Source: Aspergillus flavus (Eukaryota > Ascomycota > Eurotiomycetes > Eurotiales > Aspergillaceae). Taken from it: a DNA stretch of 64,000 bases. A model generated the notes under the pieces. That model searched no databases and was not told where the DNA came from. It saw only the letters and a list, made by a program, of their open reading frames with translations. Within the stretch, counting starts at the first letter, position 1. The number at the start of each line of letters is the position of its first letter. Location: assembly GCF_009017415.1 (NCBI RefSeq), contig NC_092409.1:6200001-6264000 (forward strand), given 5' to 3'. Position numbers and translations under genes: made by a program. Positions 1-11,840 of the stretch are shown piece by piece.

Positions 1-1075
1 TCCTCTTGAGGAAGACCATGGAAGGCAATTTCCTCTTATACCAGGCCAGAAAGCCATAATCCAGAACAAAAGAGGGGTTGGGCTCAGCCAGCCCCGATCT
101 TCTGAGTTCGTTTCATAAATGCCGGACTGAATCGTATAAGTGGATCTCTGTCGCACGAGCCTTTCCTTAATTAGCGCTCCTTCATCGGTCTTACGGAGGA
201 TTAATTGGATAGGAAGGCTTGATGCCTCCACCCGAAAAAAATTTTTGCAGTTCCCCCTAACTACGGAGTACTCCGTCTAAACCCATATCCCGGGGTTTAG
301 TTGCCATTCTCGCTTCTACGGCCGGTTCGCCATGTGGTGAATGGTCCCTATGAGGCTAGCAACTGTAGATCTTCTAAGTCAGGTTCTGACTCGTTCTGTT
401 TAGAGAGGGATGGTTTATTTTTCGCGAAATATACATGGAGTACGAAGGTGTGGGATGGCAAACCACAATAAAGTGAAAAAATTGGTAGTCTTTACCTGGG
501 CTTCGCGAACCTGGACACCAAGCAAGTACAGGCATTTCTCAGCATGGCCAATAGCCCTCCGTCTCGATAGGTCGCAGAGGCCATCGAAGTACCTGAGGTC
601 CCCATCGACTCGATATGGGTGGTTCTGGGATCTATCTTCCTCCTCACGTTCTCCAGGTCGTGCAAAATGACATAGCGTCATTGAATAGTGACTGCGAACG
701 TACAAGCTTTGTTCCTTCTGGTGCTTGAAGAAGTTTCTTAAGGTGCCCTAAATTAGACGAGGGCAGCTATAGCCGACACACAGTCATAGGGCTCCATTAC
801 GAGTATTCTTTGTTGAAGCAAGGCATGGAAGCCGTGGAAGGTGAGAAGTGGATTTGTTTAATTTCAATCTAATAATAGCGTGCGGGACTCGGAGCAAATA
901 ATTCTCCGCCGTCGATCCAAAAGAATGTCCTTCAATGCCTCGTCATGTCATAACAACACAAGGCACGGCATGGAAGTTTCAACACCGGCCAAGAGCTGTG
1001 GAGCCCGAAAGGTGAGCTTGGTAATATACTACCCTTGGTTTTTTCTGTGAAATGTGTTTCTTACAGTGCGGCCTT
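1..1075. other. No gene recognised
   Basis: Left edge of the window to the end of the pectinesterase gene. Short open frames occur on both strands, but none carries a signal peptide, a known motif or a convincing exon join. I see nothing I can name. Confidence 0.5.
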
Positions 1076-2168
1076 CTAGTATCGCGCATCCACCCACTGG
1101 GCGGCGTCATTGCCCAAAACACTCTCTCGCGTGACGGCAGCAGCGATGGGCGACAAAAACTCTCGCTTCGATGTGTTCGAACCCGCTCCGGTGTTTTTGA
1201 ACTCGTAAAACAGTGGAGTCGCGCCCTTGGCCATGGGACTCCATCCCTTCGGCGAGACGACGTCACTCAGATCCGAATTTTGATAGATAACCCGTGCAAG
1301 AGGCCGCCAAGGCCTTCCAAGGAAAACCTTCTCCTTCAGGTCCACGCCGCTCGCTCCCGAAATGGTGCAGTGATCAAAGGCGAGCCAGGAATTGTCGGCC
1401 TTTTCACGTCCGCTGGCAGTGATATAACCAGGCGCCGTGGAGCGGATATCACATTGATGGAACCAAGCAGAACCACCCCCGAAGATGTAATCCACCGACC
1501 CTGTACCTGTGGTTAGAAAGGCATCACACTGAGAGGTAATTCGACTTACCCTGGATCAAGCATTTGGAGAAGAATTGGGTTCCCGTCTTAGTAAAGACGG
1601 TGTCTTGGTAACCGCGGAATTGACAGCCATAAAAGCCCAGGTGGTTGGCATCTGCAGATAATCTATCACGCGTTGCTCTGGTTAGATATTTTTCGGCTGG
1701 AGCAGCGTACAGATGATGCACTTACGCAAGCGCCTGTTTGCCTGGTCCATACCCGTTCACCACATTAATATTGTACATGTTAAAGTCATTCGATTTCACC
1801 TGCAATGTAGCGCTGTCATCCAGGGTGCCAGCATCATCGGAGGAGATAGTGTGGGTGATGGTGACAGCATTTCCCTTGTACGATGAGGTGTCTGAGGTCT
1901 CACCATACAAAGTCAACGCGCCCTTGTAGTTAATGACAACTTTCTCTTTGTACGTTCCCTGGGCGATGTAGATACACGCGGGTGAGGGCGAAGATCCGAG
2001 TGCGCTCAGCGCAGCTCCCACGGTATGATGTTGTCCAGCAGGGCCAACAGTGAGACAGCCAGGTGGAGGGCCGTTACGGACAGCGTTCATGCTGGAGACC
2101 TCCGGAACTGGAGCCGCATAGGTGGTTCCCGCCACCAGGCCGAGGAGACTGACCAAGAAACGGTACAT
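1076..2168 (-). CDS. Secreted pectinesterase (pectin methylesterase, CE8)
   Basis: Hydrolyses methyl esters of homogalacturonan outside the cell, giving pectate and methanol. Three exons (2168-1726, 1677-1550, 1506-1076) with introns 1678-1725 and 1507-1549 join in frame to 333 residues, the usual size for fungal CE8 enzymes. The start was placed at 2168 because the residues after it (MYRFLVSLLGL...) form a signal peptide; the upstream in-frame Met would add a polar stretch. Family landmarks are all present: GYQDT with the transition-state Gln, VDYIFG with the catalytic Asp, and LGRPW with the substrate-binding Arg. The intron phases restore FYGCQFRGYQDT and GTGSVDYIFGG exactly. The gene stands alone, with long gene-poor flanks. 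Assignment is strong; preferred pectin type and expression are unknown. Confidence 0.93.
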
Positions 2169-4151
2169 GGTGAAGCTCAGTCGAGTTGGATCGTGGAGTT
2201 GTCGTGCGCGAGTCGGTTTGTTCACCTGAAGACAGCAGGAGTAGCAGCAAGCTGTCCATATTTATAATGGCTTAACCAACCTCATCGTGAGTGGATATGA
2301 CAAGCGCGGACTGGATAGCATCCTGTCTTGAAAGCTCATGAATAAGAGGCTTGGCTAACGGTCCCATCTCCGAACTTTTATTCGTATCAACAAGAAAAAC
2401 CCTAGCCATAAGGGAATCCACCCCATAACAGCTGCAAACTAGACTTTTTAGTCTCCACAGTCCTGCAGTTTCGTGCCACTTTTCCTCCGAATCACCCGGT
2501 CAAGGCGCCGAGATATTGCAGCCTGCTTACTGCCAAGCATCGAGCTCTGTCTTGGCAATAGTGCAATGAGCTATATAGGAGCCAAATATATTGCCAAGAG
2601 ACATCCTTCGAAGAACAGATCGCCTGATCTCCTACGAACCGAGGGAAAAATCTGTCACTCGGTGGGTCTTTGGTGCTCAGTGATAGAACCCCGATAGATC
2701 TGGACCAAAGGTAATACATTATTGCTACTCCGGTTAATATAACAAGGCAATATATGTTTACCGGAAAGAGCTAGTACCAATGCAATCCTTCGCCTGTGCT
2801 CACGCCTTTATTCATTTATTTTTTTCGTACCTCATCTTCTTGCTCCCAACTAAGAAAACATCACCGCTCATCTCCCATGGTATGCTGCTGATTTAAATCA
2901 GAAAAGAAAGGAAAGGAAAAGAAAGCAACACATGAATATAAAGTATTCATGTGGGGTCACTCCGCTCATATATTAGACATGTCATCCATGCAAGGATGAA
3001 GAAGTCGCGCAATGCTAGCTTTTTAGTGGAGTACAAACGTCCACAATGGAGATTAGGTAAGTAGTCCACACAGAGCCCATTAACAACCTGCAGAGCAGGT
3101 TTCCCACTTCTACCTACTCGGATACTGAGACATATTCCTGATTCTCGCCACTAACCATTGCAGTGCGATTCGACAGAACCACTCTAGGGCAAACCTATAT
3201 TGCGTTGAACACATGTGCAGCCATAACGAAGATACCACCGCCCGACGTTTCTCGATGTCGGAAAAACGCCCAAAGCAACTCAGAGGCTCGTCATAGTGAA
3301 GTAACACCGTATGTGGCAAAAATGAGATCGCATGGAAGAGCGGAATGATACCATGAAGGCGCATTTGGGATAGTTGAGATGACCCTGTGTATCTTGTATG
3401 AAGCCACAGTCATGCCACTTTCTTTACTACCCTTGACCGTTAACCTGTGTATTTTGTCACTATTGTGCTAATACGTACAGGGTCCCACCAGCACATAGTG
3501 CGATGGGGCGCACAGGGCTCAAGCTACATACAGGGTTGTGAACTATAGGCGGACACCAACCGAGGCTAAGAGAACGGAGTGCCCACTGAGATAACACCTT
3601 GGCAACCCAACCAGTGCTGTCGGTACCATTGTTGGCCTCGAGAAACTTACGGTTCTGACGATGCGACAAACTCGACTGTCGAGCTATAAGTACAGGAACG
3701 GACTTGTGGGAGAAGATGCTGGAGTGAGACAACTGGAGGATGGTTGAAGTAGTCTACATACCGGAGGTCATCCAATAACTTCAGCAAATGTGGGTCCGAT
3801 TAGAACTACTGGGGTGAGGATGCTGATCAATTCAGGTTCAGAGCTCAGTGAAGCTTAGTAGCGAAAACTAAAAAACTAGCCCCTACTATCAGGCGATGCA
3901 TAAATCCGGATGACCACTCTGCACCGACCACCACGGCTGGAAGTGATGTTTCAACAGTCATTGGAAGCAAAGTGAGTGTAGACCTATGTTCATGGTAACA
4001 CCGATGAAGGGGTTATAATTGAGACAAGTAAGTGCAATTTGGATATAACGTGATCATACACGAGGACTTTGGCGCTATGGTATATGCTATACCACCAGGG
4101 GACAAGGGAACTCTCATAGCAGAGCTAAAGTACGAAACCGGCTACCCATCT
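2169..4151. other. Gene-poor spacer
   Basis: Nearly 2 kb between the pectinesterase promoter and the next minus-strand gene. It contains only short unrelated open frames (for example 3460-3732, minus) without motifs or a plausible exon partner. The part next to 2168 presumably holds the pectinesterase promoter. Confidence 0.5.
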
Positions 4152-4844
4152 CTAAAGATCGTCTCGCTCATCCTTGGTATAACCCATGGCGCGAAAGAGC
4201 CTGGCAGTCTTCCCTTCTTGAGGGTCACACAATACAATCCCAAGGCTTTCCAAGTGTTGAGTCACTTCCTCATATGCCTTATCTGCCTTCTCTTTCGGTA
4301 CTTTGGCTTCGATTTCCATCAGGTGCAGCGAGCCAGCCGCGACGTCGTCGAACTTGGCTTTATAACCTTCGATCCGTATCTTCCACTTGGCATTCGGATA
4401 CGGACCATAATTCGTAAGCTCCTCCCAGTTGACCTTTTCGTAGTGCTCGGCGAGCTCGATTTGTTGGTCGCACCAGATGGTAGATTCTCGCAGGGGACAT
4501 CGCTTCTCGCAGGTGTACGTGGGACTTTCACCGTAACGATCCCAAACACATTCGGCGGAGTCGGGGACATCGGAGCTTTCCTGCTGCAGTCGTACTTTCA
4601 CCGTGGAAATATCTTCGCCTTTCGAGGTCTTGGTGCGGAACATGAGGCCATCGGAGATGTATACCGGAGGGCTTGTGTCATAGTAGGTAATCGGATTCTC
4701 CTTGTAGGGTTCTGGTGTCCCCAGCCCCAGCTTTTGGAGAACAGTTTGAGGGTCAGAATCACATATTGCCCATTGAAGGTTGGTCTTCTTTGCGGTAACC
4801 AACGGGGCTGTCAGGAGGACGGCGTGGTATAAATACAACTTCAT
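4152..4844 (-). CDS. Secreted protein with CYTH-like pattern, function unknown
   Basis: Single-exon gene of 230 residues. Residues 1-18 are a clear signal peptide, so the product is probably secreted. Residues 54-86 (YYDT...GLMFRTKT...VKVRL) resemble the strand pattern of CYTH/triphosphate-tunnel proteins, where a YxDT strand leads into alternating basic residues. Near residues 155-181, KIRI and LMEIEAKVP recall the later strands and the acidic metal-binding strand. Cysteines lie at about residues 28, 99, 112, 116, 125 and 206, which fits an extracellular fold. The canonical N-terminal ExExK signature is not obvious, so catalysis cannot be claimed. Neighbours give no hint. The open frame and signal peptide are well supported; the CYTH relation is a visual impression only. 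Confidence 0.7.
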   Translation of the reverse strand: MKLYLYHAVLLTAPLVTAKKTNLQWAICDSDPQTVLQKLGLGTPEPYKENPITYYDTSPPVYISDGLMFRTKTSKGEDISTVKVRLQQESSDVPDSAECVWDRYGESPTYTCEKRCPLRESTIWCDQQIELAEHYEKVNWEELTNYGPYPNAKWKIRIEGYKAKFDDVAAGSLHLMEIEAKVPKEKADKAYEEVTQHLESLGIVLCDPQEGKTARLFRAMGYTKDERDDL

Positions 4845-5829
4845 GACTTACCGAAGTTAACACAAACGAGGATACATCAAGCGATTGACAGGTCTAGATA
4901 TATATATGGTTGGGTAGGTAGGGTAAGGGGTTCATCATGACATCAGCAGATAGGGTATCATCACGGCGGGCGGTGAGCAGGCCAAAGTGATACTGGTGCA
5001 ACCCTAACCTCTGATGCTTGAGATACTAACTAGGTTGAACCAAAGGTGACCGCTGACTCCTTGATTCCAAGCTTCTGCTGTGTTGTTTCCGTTACCTCAA
5101 GTCCCATGGCCCCACTTGCAGTTCGCGAGGCTTCCACTTGAGGGAAAGATCCGCTTATCCCAGGCCCACTCAGAGAATTTAGCGGGTTTTTGGGTTCCTC
5201 CTAGAGGGAATATCCTTCCAAAGATATGCACAGTGAACAAGCTTGGGATCCAAAGAGTTCCCCAACTACCTGGAGATCGGCATCCAAAGCACCATAACCT
5301 GTTTTGCTGACTATGATCGTCTACCATCTTCCCAATGTCCCGTAATAGTAGCTTGCACTATCACCCTTCCTCACTGATAGGAAAATTGGGCGATCGACCC
5401 TCAGACACAAGAAAAGTAGAGACCAGGAAACATGACAGCTGCCTAATTAATCACCGACCGTCCTGGCAAGGTTCCTACTGTCTATAGAATCCTCGACATA
5501 ATTGCGGCGCGTTGCCCCCCTCCACATAGCGGTATATGCGGCCGCTCAGGGGGAAAGGGTTGAATATAACTTTCACCGCATAATACAAACATCATAGACG
5601 AACAGAGGCCTCTAATTTACAAACCAATTTCAACGGCACAAAAAGACCAGGTTGTTGCGACACAGTTCTGACCAAAAGGAGGCCCTTCAAGACGCGTCGG
5701 GAGATATGCGGCATCCACGTGACCGTCGGGGATGTTTGCCCGGTCTTCCGACGATGTTAGCTGGAACAACTCGTGGGTTTGATTCTTGTCGTACACCTCG
5801 TTGTTCAACTTGCTTGCGAAAGTGAAAAA
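4845..5829. other. Intergenic, divergent promoters
   Basis: Lies between the start of the minus-strand secreted protein gene (4844) and the start of the plus-strand FKBP gene (5830). The AT run near 4900 (a TATATATAT stretch) sits where a TATA element of the 4844 gene would be expected. Open frames at 5080-5327 overlap on both strands and look accidental. Confidence 0.5.
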
Positions 5830-6512
5830 ATGGGAGTAATCGATTTTATTAAAGATATTATCCGTCCGGGTAATGGGGTGGATTATCCCAAAGCCGGCGA
5901 TATGGTCACAGTCCACTACCACGGCTATCTTTATGATCCGACCCGATCGTGGAATCGGGGGCGTCGGTAGGGCTCATAAGACTATTCTCGTATGCTTTTC
6001 TAATCAAGCCCTCTTTATTTAGGTTTGATAGTAGTATCAAGCGAGGAATCCCCTTCACGTTCCAGATTGGCATGGGTACGGTGATCAAAGGTATACATAG
6101 TCATCTATATGACTCCGCGACAATTCGACGTACAATTCCACTAACTATATCTCAGGATGGGAAGTCGGAATTCTTGGCATGAGCCTGGGTGAAAAGGCTC
6201 TTCTTACCTTTGGGCCGTGAGCATCTCCCTGGGCGCGACTGTCCCTCTGAGCTTCTACTAACCAATTTTACTTGGCGCGAGTGTAGTCATTACGGATATG
6301 GTGCAAGGTAAGTCAATCGTACATACTTTGTTCCTACGCGTGCTCACAAAGGATGAAGGGGTGCGCCTCCATTTATTCCCGGTAATTCAACTCTAGTCTT
6401 GTAAGTCGTCCTCTTTTGAATCCAGATTTGTGCAGACACTCACGACAATGATAGTAATGTCGAGCTTTTGGCTATCAATGGACGGACTCTTCAATCAGAT
6501 GACTCGGAATAG
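5830..6512 (+). CDS. FKBP12-type peptidyl-prolyl cis-trans isomerase
   Basis: Isomerises Xaa-Pro bonds; members of this family bind FK506 and rapamycin. The gene looks broken as a single open frame, but six small exons (5830-5966, 6023-6090, 6156-6216, 6287-6307, 6359-6400, 6455-6512) join in frame to 128 residues. All five introns are GT-AG and 54-70 nt. Residues matching the FKBP12 pocket are kept: Tyr30, Phe47-Asp48, Phe59, Val66-Ile67, Trp70, Tyr93 and Phe110. Against human FKBP12 there is a short insertion before FDSS (residues 37-46) and Ala in place of the loop His near residue 98. The start begins MGV, as in other fungal FKBP12s. No signal peptide, so cytosolic or nuclear. It looks like a divergent extra FKBP12 paralogue. 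Confidence 0.88.
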
Positions 6513-7839
6513 TGAAAGGTACAGAATGCTGTAGTTTTACCCTCCTGTATATTAAACGCATACTGTGTCTACAAAGGTCTTGTGACTTGTGCAATAGTAA
6601 GCTATCAGCGATTCATGGTTTTCGTAAAAGGGTAGCATGGAACCTAGCCCAGCACATCGTTGGCTCCTACATTCAAGGTAGGTATATTGATTTTCTATCG
6701 CTTTAATGGCTAGTGTGCTCCTGAATGCAGTGGCTTTGGGGATGGTAAAGTCAGCCATCCATGACATGACTTTCGTTTTTGAAACTCAACTCGGGTGTAA
6801 GTTACGTCACGGACGTAGTCGCATATCATGAGACTCTACGCATTATGAGCCATAGCCATGTCTAGAACCCTCAGTGCTACTGCTCATCAAGTGACTGGCA
6901 AGTGTAATTTGCTGGTGACTGTCGTACTTTCCTGCAGGATAAAGGATGGTAAGGAAGATGGAGTTGCATTTAGGGGCTCTACCTCCAGCCAATATGGCTG
7001 TGCTCCAACAGGGGTGGAGCTAATATGTGTAAATGCAATGAAAACCGGATATGGTATGCTGATCAGTTCAATCTTTAATCATCTAGACCTTTGAGCAAAG
7101 TAAAGATTGCTGATTGAGTTAGATATGGAGTATAAAGGAAAGATCATGCGCTGTGATCCTTATAATGGTCACTTTCCCTCTCGGAAATGTATTCGCACCA
7201 TTGATTACGTGGACTGTAGTAAGTGATGGGACAGGAATGCTACTGTGGGAGATGACTGGTAAAATTGTTGTTGCCCGACTATTAGTGCTCACTTGTACTG
7301 CTTAGTTTATGTTTATCTTGTCTTCGCTGTAGCCATCCCATTCTATAAAATCCTAAAACTAAACATGCTCTCCTTAATCCCCTCGTGGAATTAGACTTTA
7401 ATTTTCCAAGTTCCAATTATTTCCTGTTTGACAAGAAGCCATATCATCTCAAGAACTACTAAATAGATCTTTCATGTATCGCAGATAATATGAATTAGGG
7501 TGCTACGGCGCCACACAATAGTAGGAGCGGGAGAATACAACTTAACGACACGAGATATTCAAGCCTATAAATAGACTATTGACACTATCTTGAGTTTCCT
7601 TCATTGCTAACAATTGACCTAATGATAATTTTAAGGAGTGACACGGTACATATAAATGATGATTCAAAGACCTGACTAACACCTCACGGGAACAATCACG
7701 TAGATTTCAGACGTATAAAGCCGTCTCCTCGCGGCTTCAAACGCTGTCTTCATACTGGCGGGTCAGTAACAAGATAGCCTGTACACCGAATTAGTAACTA
7801 TTGTGACAGAAACTTTTTGTTTGAGTTATATACCGACCT
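6513..7839. other. Unresolved stretch with exon-like pieces
   Basis: Downstream of the FKBP gene on the plus strand, several short pieces look coding. About 6580-6664 could join through a GT-AG intron (6665-6718) to about 6719-6786, giving ...GSYIQ / VALGMVKSAIHDMTF. Further pieces at about 6940-7060 and 7165-7255 (TFPLGNVFAPLITWTVV) are hydrophobic. No continuous model with a start and stop could be built and no family was recognised. It may be a decayed multi-exon membrane-protein gene. Confidence 0.3.
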
Positions 7840-8412
7840 TTAGTTGTCCTTCTCACACAACGCGGCAAATCGGTCAATATATCCAGGAAGAGTCTTGGAC
7901 CACGCAGCCTCATTGGAGTCAAGCTGCTTAATCTTCCGGCACTTCTCCTCGGTAAGCTGAACCGAGCTGGACAGCTGCTTGACCTGCTTCTCCAGAATCG
8001 GCTGGGAGGCTTTGAAAGCACAAACACCATAGTTGAATAGCCCTTCCGGATTGTTGCACAGAGGTTTGTTTCCTTCAGCTGCGCAACCCTTCTGCACTGC
8101 TGCAATGATCTGGGTGCTTGTCTGATTGTACAGCGCCTGCTCGCTGGCAGATACACCCAGCTTGGTGTTTACGTCCTGGATGAGTTGCGGGAGGACTTTG
8201 TTGTGGAGATACTGATTGTGTTGGTTGATCGTGGTAGTACAATTGGCCTTCTCACAAACTTGCGTATGGAAGTATTGCATCAATTTGAAGGGCTTTTGGC
8301 CGAGAACTTGAGGAATCTCTAAGCACGTCTCCGGGACGTTTGGGAAAGCGGCATTGCCAACGGAGGAAAGAGTAGCGGTGACCAGCAACGCAGAAGGGAT
8401 AGAGAACTTCAT
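7840..8412 (-). CDS. Small secreted 8-cysteine protein, function unknown
   Basis: Single exon, 190 residues. The start at 8412 was chosen because residues 1-21 (MKFSIPSALLV... ending GNA) form a clean signal peptide; an upstream in-frame Met at 8562 would bury it. The mature part has eight cysteines spread over the chain (PETC, QVCEKANC, KGC, PLC, GVC, EKC and ALC contexts) and is mainly helical in character. NQT and NCT sequons are present. No enzyme motif was recognised. Even cysteine count, secretion and lack of relatives I can name make it an orphan secreted protein, possibly a surface or effector-like protein (inference). The open frame itself is well supported. Confidence 0.75.
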   Translation of the reverse strand: MKFSIPSALLVTATLSSVGNAAFPNVPETCLEIPQVLGQKPFKLMQYFHTQVCEKANCTTTINQHNQYLHNKVLPQLIQDVNTKLGVSASEQALYNQTSTQIIAAVQKGCAAEGNKPLCNNPEGLFNYGVCAFKASQPILEKQVKQLSSSVQLTEEKCRKIKQLDSNEAAWSKTLPGYIDRFAALCEKDN

Positions 8413-11015
8413 TTTGAGAATAAGGTCTGGTTTATAGCCTCGGAAAATGATAGATTGGTTGAGGAGGAAAGTTATGAGATACTTGTTCGCTGAGACTAAT
8501 GATCTTGATGATGTCCACGATGGGTGGCTATCGGGAGGTATAAATACCTTGAGCCATGGCATACTCGGTATATGGGCAATTGCGTATTCCAGTAATCTGA
8601 GGGTACGAGTGAATGCTCGCCGGGATGAAATGTTTCATACTGAATCAAGCTGAGTATACGAATTCCCGATATCTTTGCTGAGATAGAGAGTGGTATATCC
8701 CAGTCCCTGTGTCGATCTCTCATCTATCCGAGATGATCCTGTTTCACCACCACAGGGCCGAAAATTCAGCCACAATATGCCAGGGCAGAAGGCGTCCGAA
8801 GATCATCCGGCAGCCGAACCCAAATTTGAGATCGACTTATGCTTCTAGAAAATGCCTAAAGAGCCCGATCTTGCAGGAAGCTATCCCGTTTCTTGTGCCG
8901 ATCATAATACCCGAAGACTAACGTGTCCCAAAAATACGACGATACGTGTATATCTACTGTTTGATCATCCTTAACCTGAGCAGTCTCACTACCTAGCGAT
9001 ATTTTGACACAATATCCCGCAGGCACTGATAGCGTTGCAGCCATAGGGCCCGGGGCAGAGATTAAAGGGAATGAAAAGAAAGGAAATGCTGCAATCATTT
9101 GTCCGTCATTGTGTTTGATCAATTGAGCGTTCATTATGTGTACTCTGCCGTCTATGTAGCACAAAATATTCATATGATAAGTTGGCTGTGGTTAAGGTCT
9201 GTTAACCGCATGGGTATGTGAAGCACAGCCCGTGCGCCTGTTTCAACAGTCCTGGAACTTGGAGATCGCACAGATGTTTGATCCCGCAGCGCTAAGGGCA
9301 CCAAATGTTTCATATTGCTAGAAACAAGGACTTCGCATAACAGTTTGGGATTTGAGACATGGGGGAAGCGATATGGGGTGGACAGTTGTTGAATAGGCTC
9401 ACATTTCTCTGTAAAAACCCTTTAACTACACGGGTGAAACGTGTATATACTAGTGACAATTGGGCATAGAACGTATCCCCACTTCCTGCTGATCTCGAGA
9501 ACGATGAGCCATGTTCAAGTCAATAAACGTTTCATTATTTACTACTAAGACAGTCTCCCTCCTATTCATACCAGAATAAACGATATCAGTCTGGTTATGT
9601 TTCTGACCAAGGGTGTTCATTACAACTTCGATCTACGGCTTATCTTCAATTTATGGTCTTGATCAAAGAGGCCTCTCGAATCGTATGGTTCATCTATTGA
9701 TATGGATGGGAGAGCTTTGTAATTTTTGATTAAGATAGTTCATGCGCGAGTATCCACCACGAGGACAGAATCATCAAGCTGTCTCTGTTTAGCCGCTGTA
9801 CAAGACATCTTACCTCGTACTTCAGCCAATAGTACCTCAAACAAGTTCACACGGAGCGGAGAGTCTCATTGTCTAGGAGATATGAGACCTGTCCTCTGCG
9901 TTGAAAGGCTGAAGAGTCCAAATATTATAATTAAGCGGATGATCTTTGTTAAATAGCTTCACAGTCGTGCCCTAACCCTGTCTATCTCCGTTTGTCATCG
10001 TCTACCTCCCTCATCTTTCTCGGCCTGCTTGGATTCCGATGAAATGTGTGGTACCTACTGATGCATCGAGTTTACGTTTTCTAGCTTGCATCGCCGGCCT
10101 ATCTAATAACTGTTACACACACTGTGACTCCATGTAGCCATTACGGCAGACAAATCGTCGCTCAACTCGCAAAAATTGCTCACGCTCTTTCCTCTCCTCC
10201 CTGTTCTTTTGTATACCTTTGTCATAGTGGATGACGAGAGATAGTCTAACATAATTGTAAATTGTCATCGAAGAGAATATAGGCCAGGAGGAATAAAGAC
10301 AATTCGAAACACCACTTTGTGACCTTAGGAGTACTATTTGTTCGCCGCCTTAGGACCTTTCACCATTTGCGGCCGCTTTACAAGACGGAGAGAGGAGCTA
10401 TTCCTCTGGATCCTTGGGTACAGGAACAGAGAAAATGGACGCAAGTCAAAAACCAGTCTTCTTCGAACTTTTTCCTGTCAGGGCATGTATTAACGGGAAT
10501 TATGAGGGGCATGCCACTGGGCGGTTGGTCGAGAGAAGGGAAAGGCCGAGGTAGATAATTGCCCGTGCCTAGAATGGCAAATGCGCCGACAGGGAGACAG
10601 CTACGGATTACCAGTGGGCGGAAAATCTGCTGAAGATATCGGAACAGCCATAAGGTAAGCTTAGCTAGGGTTCGGGGGATCGCCATTCCGCTAAAGATGA
10701 TGCCATGCCCTAGTTCTGCAGACCCCGCATATCGACCGGCCAAGAGCCTGGGAATGGTAAAGTCTGAAGAATGAGGGCTCCGAGAATATCTCCGCGTCCT
10801 ATCAGCTATTCTTCACATAGTATACTGCTAGGTTGCTGCACCGACCTGTCTCAGGAACTAGTGTAGCTTCAAATGAATAGAGAGATGATGGTTGAGACCG
10901 AAGCCCGTAGCAGTACTACTTTCTTCGGAACAGTTAAATACGCGTTTGAGGCCGCGCTACGGTACCTTGCACAGATATTCGGCTCCATACACCGAGAAGC
11001 GCCTCAGTCCTGAAG
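8413..11015. other. Gene-poor spacer of 2.6 kb
   Basis: Only scattered open frames. The minus frame 8856-9173 and the minus frame 10378-10743 are the longest; neither has a signal peptide, a family motif or a sensible exon partner. I see no repeat or RNA gene here. Confidence 0.45.
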
Positions 11016-11600
11016 ATGCATCTGCTCCATACAATACTCTTCTTATTACCATTAGCTAGCTGGGCCGTACCGTCCGCCCCTTCTAGCAACCTAAACAAAC
11101 GATCTATTACCTGCCTTAAAGTCGGGGCATCAGCAACGGCGACCTGGACCAACAGTGCCGGGCAAACCTGTTCTTTTGTCGGGGTAGTAGGGAGCAATTA
11201 CGGTGCCAACAGCGCAGGCGATGGGGAGTACGTATCTCCTGCGCCCTCAAAATAAGCGCAAGTGTCTAACGAGGGCATAGCTATTCTTGTAACGGCCGCT
11301 GTGGCGCAGGTTGCACTGGCACTGCGATAGGGAATGTATACACACAGGATTGCTTCTCTCATGACATCTGCTCATATTTCGAAAATGCCAGCGGAGGTGC
11401 AAGGCAAGTTTAACTCATGTTGACATTTTTGCTAAGTTTGTGCCGGGCACTAACCATGGAACACTGGCAGTGATCCAAACTGCGGTGATGCCTACAATGC
11501 GGCTGTTGACGATACCGCGGGAGGACTTATCGCTGGCTGCTCGCAGACGAATCCTTCTAACTCGGTGTCTCCACCGAATTCCAGCCCGGTTTGTTCTTGA
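11016..11600 (+). CDS. Small secreted cysteine-rich protein with CxxHDxC motif
   Basis: Three exons (11016-11227, 11281-11403, 11471-11600) give 154 residues. Exon 1 encodes a signal peptide followed by LNKR, a Kex2-like site. The first intron is GT-AG. The second starts with GC (AAG/GCAAGT) and ends in CAG, a GC-AG intron; only this join yields ...GGASDPNCGDAYN.... The mature protein contains YTQDCFSHDICSYF, with a C-x2-HD-x-C arrangement resembling the catalytic loop of phospholipase A2-like folds, then a DPNCGD segment and a Ser/Pro/Asn-rich tail. Fungal secreted proteins of unknown function share this layout; lipase activity is not shown. Nearest neighbour is the convergent amino-acid permease gene 240 nt downstream. 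The model is well supported by frame; function is open. Confidence 0.8.
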
Positions 11601-11840
11601 GAAGGGTTCTATCTTTCAACATGACAAGAAATCGTATAGTTGGTTGGCTTGTTTCTGTACTACTAGGCAACTGGAGTCTTGAAGATGACCTATCATTCAA
11701 AGTCTTTAACCTCAGAATTTTGTAGACTTACATGGAAAAAAACATGGTTGGGTTGTGACCTAGCATATACATGTTATGAATGGAAATAAACCCCAATAAC
11801 ATCAAGTTCTAGCTTAATATACCTCTCAAGCTGTCGCGCT

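Noticed and set aside
8856..9173. 105-codon minus-strand ORF
   Set aside because: Reads like ordered protein in part (PAGYCVKISLG) but has no recognisable domain, no plausible first exon and no neighbour context.
10378..10743. 121-codon minus-strand ORF with some hydrophobic segments
   Set aside because: No clear signal peptide or family pattern, and an overlapping plus-strand ORF; not enough to call a gene.
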